A DNA stretch of 64,000 nt from Collinsella aerofaciens. GTDB lineage: Bacteria; Actinomycetota; Coriobacteriia; Coriobacteriales; Coriobacteriaceae. A model generated the notes under the pieces. That model saw nothing but the letters and a program-made list of their open reading frames with translations, was not told the DNA's origin and ran no database searches. Where the stretch lies: assembly GCF_002736145.1 (NCBI RefSeq), contig NZ_CP024160.1, positions 2,108,001 through 2,172,000 of the forward strand, in the 5' to 3' direction. The position numbers and the translations under genes are program-made. Below, piece by piece: positions 14,747 through 21,690 of the stretch (position 1 is the stretch's first letter; each line of letters starts with the position of its first letter).

Positions 14747-16171
14747 GTGGTCTTCGCCCCCCAGGGAAAACATACGCTGTCGCACCGCGTTTTTGTGACG
14801 ATCTTTGTCTGCGCCATGGCGGTTATCGTGGCGTTTACGGTGCTGGGTGCGTTCTTTGTGCAAAACACCTTGGCGGATGCCACGAGTGCCAACCTGGCGC
14901 AAGAAACCGAGCTCATTGCTGCCGCCCTCGACGAGCAGCAGGAGCCCATCCCGTTCTTGCGTAGCCTCGATCGAGAGGACTTGCGCATCACGCTGATTAA
15001 CAAGGATGGATCGGTTGCCTACGACAACGAGGCGTCGCCTTCCACACTGCCCAACCATGGCGATCGCCCCGAGGTCATCGAGGCCTTTGAGAGTGGTTTG
15101 GGTTCCGCGGAGCGCGCAAGCTCTACGCTCGACGAGATTATGCTGTATCGCGCCGTCGCCCTTGATAACGGCCAGGTTGTCCGCTTGGCACAGGCCCAGC
15201 CTGGCGTTGCGGCGATTTTGCTGTCGATGGTGGCGCCGATGCTGCTTATCGCGGCAGCGGGTGCGGTACTCTCGTTTTTTATGGCGCGCCGCGAGTCCCG
15301 TGCCATCATCGCGCCTTTGCAAGAGGTTGATTTGGACCACCCACGCCGTAGCTATGAGCACGCCTATGCCGAGATGGTCCCCATGCTTGAGCGTATCGAG
15401 TCGCAGCGCCAGGAGCTCAAGCGCCAAATGGCGGTGCTAGCGGACAACGACCGTATGCGCCGCGAGTTCACGGCGAATATCACTCATGAGCTCAAGACGC
15501 CGCTTACGGCGATTTCGGGCTATGCCGAGCTCATCGCAAACGGCATGGTCGAGGGCGAGGACGACCTGCGCAACTTTGGCGGTCGCATCTATCGTGAGGC
15601 GGGCCGCTTGGCAGCGCTCGTCAACGACATCCTTACGCTGTCTAACTTGGACGAGGCCGAGCGTGCAACTGAGGGCGAGACGGTGCCCATTGGGTCCACG
15701 GAGCCTATTGAGCTCTCGCGCGCCGTCTATGCGGTTGAGCAGCGTCTTGAACAGGTCGCCCGTCAGGCGAATGTGACGATAAGTCATGAGACCAAGCCTG
15801 TGGTCATCGAGGGCGTGTCGCGCTTGATTGACGAGCTCATCTATAATCTGGCAAGCAACGCCATCCGCTACAATCGACCCGGCGGTACGGTTACGCTGCA
15901 GTGCGGCACCAACGACGAAGGCCATCCGTTCCTTGCGGTCGCCGACACGGGAATCGGTATCGCGCCTGAAGAACAGGGCAAGGTATTTGAGCGGTTCTAT
16001 CGCGTGGACAAGAGTAGGTCCAAGGCGCGCGGCGGAACCGGTCTGGGGCTTGCAATTGTCAAGCATGCGGCCCTGTATCATCACGCCACGCTCGATTTGT
16101 CGAGCGAGTTGGGCGTGGGAACCACCATTACGGTGACGTTTCCCATACGGCAGGACGAGCCATTCGCATAG
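14747..16171 (+). CDS. PhoR-like sensor histidine kinase
   Basis: A 474-residue kinase starting at GTG 14747. It has one membrane span at about 16-38, an extracytoplasmic domain of about 115 residues (contains LINKDGSVAYDNEAS), and a second span at about 152-178. His247 lies in ITHELKTPLTAISGYAELI, the N box is LIYNLASNAIRYN, and the G boxes are DTGIGI and GGTGLGLAIVK. The topology is the classical two-span PhoR/ResE type. It is translationally coupled to the preceding regulator and probably phosphorylates it. Confidence 0.9.
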   Translation: MVFAPQGKHTLSHRVFVTIFVCAMAVIVAFTVLGAFFVQNTLADATSANLAQETELIAAALDEQQEPIPFLRSLDREDLRITLINKDGSVAYDNEASPSTLPNHGDRPEVIEAFESGLGSAERASSTLDEIMLYRAVALDNGQVVRLAQAQPGVAAILLSMVAPMLLIAAAGAVLSFFMARRESRAIIAPLQEVDLDHPRRSYEHAYAEMVPMLERIESQRQELKRQMAVLADNDRMRREFTANITHELKTPLTAISGYAELIANGMVEGEDDLRNFGGRIYREAGRLAALVNDILTLSNLDEAERATEGETVPIGSTEPIELSRAVYAVEQRLEQVARQANVTISHETKPVVIEGVSRLIDELIYNLASNAIRYNRPGGTVTLQCGTNDEGHPFLAVADTGIGIAPEEQGKVFERFYRVDKSRSKARGGTGLGLAIVKHAALYHHATLDLSSELGVGTTITVTFPIRQDEPFA

Positions 16172-16198
16172 CGATACAACATAGATATTGATGCAGAC

Positions 16199-16235
16199 GC
16201 CGCATTTGACTTTCGGGTGCGGCGTTGTTGTACAA
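16199..16235 (+). terminator. Probable terminator after the PhoR-like gene
   Basis: acgccgca (16199-16206) pairs with tgcggcgt (16220-16227), followed by tgttgtac. The T-tract is interrupted, so strength is uncertain. The rest of the 195-base gap (16172-16366) is an AT-richer leader before the next operon; I see no gene in it. Confidence 0.55.
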
Positions 16236-16366
16236 TTTTACGATTGCTTCCGACATTTTTACAGGAGAGCCTGTTTCTTATGTATAGAGTTTGGTCTCGG
16301 TAAAAAGATGCGATAACATACGGACAGTTTTGTCAATCCGAACTGGGGAAATGAAAGGCAAGCTGC

Positions 16367-17023
16367 ATGACCCTTCTCGAACTGTTCCAGCTGCTGAAGA
16401 AGCACCTTCAGCTGGTCATCACCCTTCCGGTGGTCTGCGCGATCGCCATGGGCATCGTGTCCTTCGTTGCGATGGACAACACCTATACCGCGACGACGAG
16501 CATGTACATTCTCGCCAAGACCGACGATAGCGGTCAGATGAGCTACAACGATCTCTCGGCGAGTCAGATGCTTTCCAACGATATCGCCACGCTGCTGGAT
16601 AGTGATAGCGTTAAGAGCGGCGCAGCCAATGAACTGGGCCTCACCGATCTGGATGACTACAAGGTGTCTGTTTCCTCCGAGACCACCACGCGTGTCATTA
16701 CGCTTTCGGTTACCGGCACCGATGCCAAGGAGACGGCTAAGGTCGCAAAGGCCATGGCCAGCTCGGTGAGTACGGTCGCTCAGAACGTCGGCGCTGCCCA
16801 GAGCATCAACGTTATCGACGAGGCTAAGACCCCCGAAGCCCCCAGCGGTCCCAAGCGTATGCTGTACGTTGCTGTCGCGTTCCTCGCGGGCATCTTTATC
16901 GCAGTTGCCTATGTCGTTTTGGCAGACATGCTCAACACCCGCATCCGCGGTGCCGAAGAGGCAGAAGAGCTCCTGGGCATTCCCGTTGTTGGCCGAATTC
17001 CGGCTATGAAAGGTGGTAAATAG
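16367..17023 (+). CDS. Polysaccharide chain-length / BY-kinase activator (Wzz, CapA/YveK type)
   Basis: A 218-residue membrane protein with two spans (about 18-38 and 165-185) and an outer region between them, the Wzz arrangement. The N-terminal LLELFQLLKKHLQLVITLPV is typical, as is the short cytoplasmic tail (GAEEAEELLGIPVVGRIPAM) that binds and activates the tyrosine kinase in Firmicutes-type systems. AAAGG precedes ATG 16367. The kinase gene follows after two bases. Together with the phosphatase it should control export or chain length of a capsule-like polymer. Confidence 0.87.
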   Translation: MTLLELFQLLKKHLQLVITLPVVCAIAMGIVSFVAMDNTYTATTSMYILAKTDDSGQMSYNDLSASQMLSNDIATLLDSDSVKSGAANELGLTDLDDYKVSVSSETTTRVITLSVTGTDAKETAKVAKAMASSVSTVAQNVGAAQSINVIDEAKTPEAPSGPKRMLYVAVAFLAGIFIAVAYVVLADMLNTRIRGAEEAEELLGIPVVGRIPAMKGGK

Positions 17024-17025
17024 GC

Positions 17026-17763
17026 ATGGCTAAGGCAAAGAACACCGATAAACTCGTTGTACAGAATGCCGCCAAGACCCTTCTGGCCAACATCCGCTTT
17101 GCGAGCGTGGACGACCCCATTCGCACCATCACCGTTACCTCCTCGATTCCCAACGAGGGCAAGTCTACGGTTTCCATTAACCTTGCTCAGGCAATCGCCA
17201 CGAGCGGCAAGTCCGTGCTTCTGGTCGAGGCCGATATGCGCCGCAGGTCCCTTTCCGATATGCTCGGCGTTCGTTCGCGCGGCGGACTCTATGCGGTCCT
17301 TTCCGAGCAGATCTCCATTGACCAGGCAATTGTCGAGACGGGTCAGAAGAACTTCTACTTCCTCGATGCCGAGCCGCATATTCCCAATCCTGCCGACATC
17401 ATCGTCTCTCACCGCTTTGCCAAGCTGGTAAAGGCGCTGTCCGCCAAGTTCCAGTACGTCATCTTTGATGCTCCCCCGGTCGGCACCTTCATCGATGCTG
17501 CCGAGATTGCCAGCCTGACCGACGGCACGCTGTTCGTGGTGCGTGAGGATTTCACCAAGCGCGAGGAGGCGCTCAACGCCATCGGTCAGCTAAAAAAGTC
17601 CGAGAAGGTCAAGCTCATCGGTACCGTTATGAACTACTGCGAGACCGAGACCAGCGAGTACTACTACTCCTACTACACCAAGGACGGTAAGAAGGTGAAG
17701 AAGGGCTCCGACGATCAGGGGACTTCCAAAAAGGGCATCTTCACCAACCGAGCAAACGTTTAG
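17026..17763 (+). CDS. Bacterial tyrosine kinase (CpsD/CapB/YwqD family)
   Basis: A 245-residue cytoplasmic BY-kinase. Walker A is SSIPNEGKST (residues 39-48), Walker A' is LLVEADMRRRS, and Walker B is VIFDAPPVGT. The tyrosine cluster YYYSYY near residue 210 is the expected autophosphorylation site. The tail is Lys-rich. It pairs with the preceding Wzz-like protein (two bases apart) and the following phosphatase. Confidence 0.92.
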   Translation: MAKAKNTDKLVVQNAAKTLLANIRFASVDDPIRTITVTSSIPNEGKSTVSINLAQAIATSGKSVLLVEADMRRRSLSDMLGVRSRGGLYAVLSEQISIDQAIVETGQKNFYFLDAEPHIPNPADIIVSHRFAKLVKALSAKFQYVIFDAPPVGTFIDAAEIASLTDGTLFVVREDFTKREEALNAIGQLKKSEKVKLIGTVMNYCETETSEYYYSYYTKDGKKVKKGSDDQGTSKKGIFTNRANV

Positions 17764-17780
17764 TTGATTAAGGCTGACCT

Positions 17781-18431
17781 ATGCGTGACATTCATTGCCA
17801 TATCTTGCCGGGTGTAGACGACGGCGCTGCCGATCTCGATGAGAGCTTGGCGATGCTCGAGGCTGCCAAGCGGGCTGGTGTAACCAGAATTGTTTGCACT
17901 CCTCACTGCCGTGATCCCTATTTTGATTACGACAAGATGTGGGATGCCTTTGAGCTGCTGCGCGATAACGCTGACGGTTTTCCGCTCCAGATGGGCTTCG
18001 AGGTCAACCATCGAAAGCTCGTTGAGCTTGGTATCGATGCCGCGGAGCACTTGCATTTCGATGGGACCAACGAGTTTCTGCTCGAGCTTTCGACGCATGC
18101 CGATGCGTATGCGTTTAGAGAGTACGAGAACACGATTTACGATTTGCAGTGCCGTGGCTACCAGGTGATCATCGCTCATCCTGAGCGCTATCGTGCGGTT
18201 CAAAAGGATGTAAGCGTGGCGGAGCGCCTGGTCGATATGGGCTGCAAGCTGCAGGCTTCGGCGGACTTTATTGCCGGCGGTCGCTTTGGTCGCGAGAAAA
18301 AGCCGGCACAGCGCCTGTTCGATCAGAACCTGTACAGCTTCATCGCGAGCGATGCCCATAACGTGGGTCATTACGATTGCCTGGCGAAGGCTCGCGCGAA
18401 GTTTAGCGTGCGCGGAGCTCATTTTCGCTAA
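17781..18431 (+). CDS. PHP-family tyrosine-protein phosphatase (CpsB/CapC type)
   Basis: A 216-residue protein beginning MRDIHCHILPGVDDGA, the metal-binding start of the CpsB/YwqE family. Further ligands are in CTPHCRD, the Glu of MGFEVN, IIAHPERYR and the C-terminal SDAHNVGHY. It removes phosphate from the BY-kinase tyrosine cluster using Mn. It starts 17 bases after the kinase stop. No glycosyltransferase, flippase or polymerase gene follows. Confidence 0.92.
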   Translation: MRDIHCHILPGVDDGAADLDESLAMLEAAKRAGVTRIVCTPHCRDPYFDYDKMWDAFELLRDNADGFPLQMGFEVNHRKLVELGIDAAEHLHFDGTNEFLLELSTHADAYAFREYENTIYDLQCRGYQVIIAHPERYRAVQKDVSVAERLVDMGCKLQASADFIAGGRFGREKKPAQRLFDQNLYSFIASDAHNVGHYDCLAKARAKFSVRGAHFR

Positions 18432-18470
18432 AATCTGTCCCTAACGTTCGCATTGAATGAAAGGGCAGCC

Positions 18471-18971
18471 ATGGATATCCAACTTAAGACGGGATGCTTT
18501 GATGACGCGGCGTTGGTGCGCCGCGTCATTTTTATGGACGAGCAGGGCTACGAGAATGAGTTCGACGCTATCGACGAGGATCCGAACTGCATTCATGTGA
18601 CGCTCTATGTAGACGGCGAGCTTGCCGGTTGCTCGCGCGTGTTTCCCGAAGAGCTTGAGCGCGCGGCTGACGCAGAGGCTCCGGTGTCGCCGGCGTGCGA
18701 CTTGGACGAAGGTGTCGCGGCGGGGGAGACCTACATTATGGGGCGCGTGGCCGTGCTGCCGAGCATGCGCCGTCGCGGTTTGGCGAGCAAGATTGTCGAG
18801 GCCAGTGATACGTGCGCGCGTGATGCCGGCGCCAAGCTCATTAAGCTGCATGCTCAGGAATACGTGCTGCCGCTCTATGCCAAGGCGGGCTACACGCAGA
18901 TTGCCCCGGTGGACTACGAAGACGAGGGCCAGCCTCATGCCTGGATGGCCAAGCGCGTAGATGGCAGATAG
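18471..18971 (+). CDS. GNAT-family N-acetyltransferase
   Basis: A 166-residue acetyltransferase. ATG 18471 follows GAAAGGG. The acetyl-CoA loop is visible as VAVLPSMRRRGLASKIVE, and the C-terminal motif is KLHAQEYVLPLYAKAGY, similar to ElaA-type proteins. The substrate cannot be told from sequence. The gene stands alone. Confidence 0.85.
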   Translation: MDIQLKTGCFDDAALVRRVIFMDEQGYENEFDAIDEDPNCIHVTLYVDGELAGCSRVFPEELERAADAEAPVSPACDLDEGVAAGETYIMGRVAVLPSMRRRGLASKIVEASDTCARDAGAKLIKLHAQEYVLPLYAKAGYTQIAPVDYEDEGQPHAWMAKRVDGR

Positions 18972-19118
18972 GAACGTTCCTTTCCTGCCGGCAGTTTGGG
19001 ACACTCCTTGGCAATTGGCGCATCAGAGCGCTCGGACATACAGTTTTTCGATTCCGTATGTATATATGCGCGTTAATGGGTTATAAAATCTAAGTCTGAA
19101 CATAGCAGGTCTGCGATG

Positions 19119-19143
19119 CGGCTCGGGCGACCGAGCCGTTTTT
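19119..19143 (+). terminator. Terminator-like hairpin just upstream of htpG
   Basis: cggctcgg (19119-19126) and ccgagccg (19131-19138) close on a GCGA loop and are followed by TTTTTG. It is only 31 bases from the htpG ATG. It could end the upstream gene, or work as an attenuator if the htpG promoter (possibly tataaa near 19082) lies before it. Confidence 0.6.
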
Positions 19144-19173
19144 GCGGACAGGGGTAGCGCGAAAGGACTGCAC

Positions 19174-21198
19174 ATGCGTCAATTTAAGACCGAGAGCAAA
19201 AAACTGCTCGACCTCATGATCAACTCCATCTACACCAATAAAGAAATCTTCCTGCGCGAGCTTATCTCTAACGCGAGCGACGCCGTCGACAAGCTCAACT
19301 TTAAGAGCCTGCAGGACCCGAGCGTCAAGATCGACCAGGGCGACCTGGCCATTCGCGTCTCCTTTGATAAAGACGCCCGCACCATTACCATCTCGGATAA
19401 CGGCATTGGCATGACCGCCGAGGAGCTGGAGCGCAATCTGGGCACCATCGCCCATTCCGGCTCCGAGGAGTTTAAGACCGAGAACGCCGAGCAGCAGGGC
19501 TCCGATGTCGACATCATCGGTCAGTTTGGCGTGGGCTTCTACTCGGCTTTTATGGTCGCCAGCCATGTGAAGGTCGTCAGCCGCGCCTACGGCGAGGATG
19601 TCGCCCATGTGTGGGAATCCGACGGTCTTGAGGGCTACACCATCGAGGACGGCGAGCGCGCCGAGCACGGTACCGATGTCATCCTGACGCTGCGCGAGAA
19701 CGAGAAGCTCGATGCCGACGGCGAGGCCGAGACCTACGATCGCTTCCTGACCGAGTGGGGTCTCAAGAGCCTGATTCAGCAGTACAGTAACTATGTGCGT
19801 TACCCGATCCAGATGATGGTGTCCAAGAGCCGCCAGAAACCCAAGCCCGAGGACGCCGGCGACGATTACAAGCCCGAGTACGAGGACTACCAGGAGCTCG
19901 AGACCGTCAATTCCATGACACCGATCTGGAAGAAGCACAGCTCCGATGTCGAGCAGAAGGACTACGACGAGTTCTACAAGTCCACGTTCCACGACTTTGA
20001 CGATCCTGCGCGCACCATCAGCTTCCACGCCGAGGGCACGCTCGAGTATGACGCCCTGCTGTTTGTGCCGGGACGCGCGCCGTTCGATCTGTACAGCAAG
20101 GACTACGAGAAGGGTCTGGCGCTCTACAGCTCCAACGTCCTGATCATGGAGAAGTGCGACGACCTGCTGCCCGACTACTACAACTTTGTCCGCGGCGTCG
20201 TGGATTCCGCCGACGTGTCGCTCAACATCTCGCGCGAGACGCTGCAGCAGAACCGTCAGCTCAAGGCCATCGCCAAGCGTGTGGAAAAGAAGATTACCGC
20301 CGACCTTGAGGATATGCGTGACAACGACCGCGAGGCCTACGAGAAGTTCTTTGAGAACTTTGGCCGCGGTCTTAAGTACGGCATCTACTCGAGCTATGGC
20401 ATGAAGGCCGATGAGCTCGCCGACCTGTTGCTGTTCTGGTCTGCCAAGGAACAGAAGATGATTACCCTGGCCGAGTATGCCAAGGGCATGCCTGAGGATC
20501 AGAAGGCCATCTACTACGCCGCCGGCGACTCGCGTGAGCGCTTGGCCAAGATGCCCGTGGTAAAGGGCGTGCTCGACCGCGGCTATGACGTGCTGCTGCT
20601 GACGCAGGATGTGGATGAGTTCACGTTCCAGGCTATGCGTGAGTACGTTGCCGCCGATATGCCCAAGATCTACGAGGACGATGCTGCCCGCGAGGCTGCC
20701 GAGAAGGCTGTGGCCGACGGTGCCGAGCCCGAGGTCGAGGATCGTCATCTAGAGCTCAAGAACGTTGCGACCGGTGATCTTGACCTGGCGACCGAGGACG
20801 AGAAGAAGGAGGCCGAGGACGCCACCAAGGAGAACGAGGACCTCTTTAGCGCTATGAAGGAGGCGCTCGGTGACAAGGTCGAGAAAGTCGCCGTCTCCGC
20901 GCGCCTGACCGATGCCCCCGCTTGTATCACCACCGAGGGCCCACTTTCGCTCGAGATGGAGAAGGTGCTCCAGAAGGGACCCGAGGGCGCGCCCGACGGC
21001 ATGCCCAAGAGCCAACGCGTGCTCGAGCTCAACGCCAAGCACCCGGTCTTTGACAAGCTTGTCGCTGCCCAGAAGGCAGGCGACGCCGACAAGATCAAGC
21101 AGTACTCTGGTCTGCTCTACGATCAGGCCCTGCTGGTCGAGGGCATCCTCCCCGAGGACCCCGTTGCCTTCGCGGCGGCTGTTTGCAACTTGATGTAG
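19174..21198 (+). CDS. htpG: Molecular chaperone HtpG (Hsp90)
   Basis: The 674-residue product has the GHKL ATPase domain: LISNASDAVDKL, the DNGIGMT loop, and GQFGVGFYSAF. The middle domain contains SLNISRETLQQNRQLK, with the catalytic Arg expected there. The C-terminal dimerisation domain ends with EDPVAFAAAVCNLM. It is longer than the E. coli protein (624) because of an acidic linker after about residue 505 (AAEKAVADGAEPEVED, then EDEKKEAEDATKENED). It assists late folding of client proteins. ATG 19174 follows GCGAAAGGA. Confidence 0.96.
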   Translation: MRQFKTESKKLLDLMINSIYTNKEIFLRELISNASDAVDKLNFKSLQDPSVKIDQGDLAIRVSFDKDARTITISDNGIGMTAEELERNLGTIAHSGSEEFKTENAEQQGSDVDIIGQFGVGFYSAFMVASHVKVVSRAYGEDVAHVWESDGLEGYTIEDGERAEHGTDVILTLRENEKLDADGEAETYDRFLTEWGLKSLIQQYSNYVRYPIQMMVSKSRQKPKPEDAGDDYKPEYEDYQELETVNSMTPIWKKHSSDVEQKDYDEFYKSTFHDFDDPARTISFHAEGTLEYDALLFVPGRAPFDLYSKDYEKGLALYSSNVLIMEKCDDLLPDYYNFVRGVVDSADVSLNISRETLQQNRQLKAIAKRVEKKITADLEDMRDNDREAYEKFFENFGRGLKYGIYSSYGMKADELADLLLFWSAKEQKMITLAEYAKGMPEDQKAIYYAAGDSRERLAKMPVVKGVLDRGYDVLLLTQDVDEFTFQAMREYVAADMPKIYEDDAAREAAEKAVADGAEPEVEDRHLELKNVATGDLDLATEDEKKEAEDATKENEDLFSAMKEALGDKVEKVAVSARLTDAPACITTEGPLSLEMEKVLQKGPEGAPDGMPKSQRVLELNAKHPVFDKLVAAQKAGDADKIKQYSGLLYDQALLVEGILPEDPVAFAAAVCNLM

Positions 21199-21205
21199 TT
21201 AGGTA

Positions 21206-21606
21206 GTTACGCGGTTTTACCAAACCGCGTAACGGCTCGACGCTGCCCTCAGTTCCGCCGTTCTAACGAACGGCGGACCAGTCGACGCTGCGCGGGCGCC
21301 AGAGCGACAACTTGTCATTCAAAGAGGACGGCATGACCAGAAGGTCTATGCCGTCCTCTTTTCATGCCAATTTGTTCGCTCTGGCGCCCGCTCGCTGGCA
21401 TTGCTAAAACATCGATGTTACCGTGGTCCAAACTAGTCGTTGGGGGCGTTCTTGTTTGACCAGTCGTTTAAGAACGTCCCCGATGACTATTTGAATTGCT
21501 AATTTGTGCGGGTTGTGGTTTTGTGACCTGCTGAAATTAAAGATACTGTACAACTGTACGTTAATTCGTCTTCGTAGTATATTGCTACCCGCAAAACTCA
21601 ATACCA
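21206..21606. other. Gene-free gap with a series of strong hairpins after htpG
   Basis: This 400-base gap has no supportable gene. It holds a perfect 12-bp hairpin (21206-21217 with 21222-21233), an 8-bp hairpin around ccgccgtt / aacggcgg (21255-21276), the nested element at 21292-21391 listed separately, and another 12-bp stem (21442-21453 with 21470-21481). The last 120 bases are AT-richer and should contain the promoter of the next gene. Confidence 0.75.
21292..21391 (+). terminator. Nested double hairpin downstream of htpG
   Basis: An outer stem joins 21292-21310 to 21372-21391 (19 of 20 positions complementary, starting gcgggcgccagagcga). Inside it is a perfect 14-bp stem, aaagaggacggcat (21321-21334) with atgccgtcctcttt (21348-21361), followed by TT. 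The inner stem looks like an ordinary terminator; the outer stem is unusual. Confidence 0.8.
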
Positions 21607-21690
21607 TTGTGCTCTGAGACGCTAAAGCGCTTACGTACAATGGTTATCGATAGTACGATTCGATTCAACGACAGGATGGATGGTCCAAGC

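Noticed and set aside
18421..18470. LacI-type operator (taacgttcgc) before the GNAT gene
   Set aside because: Only six bases of the core match and the second half-site is missing; the locus is unrelated to pectin use.
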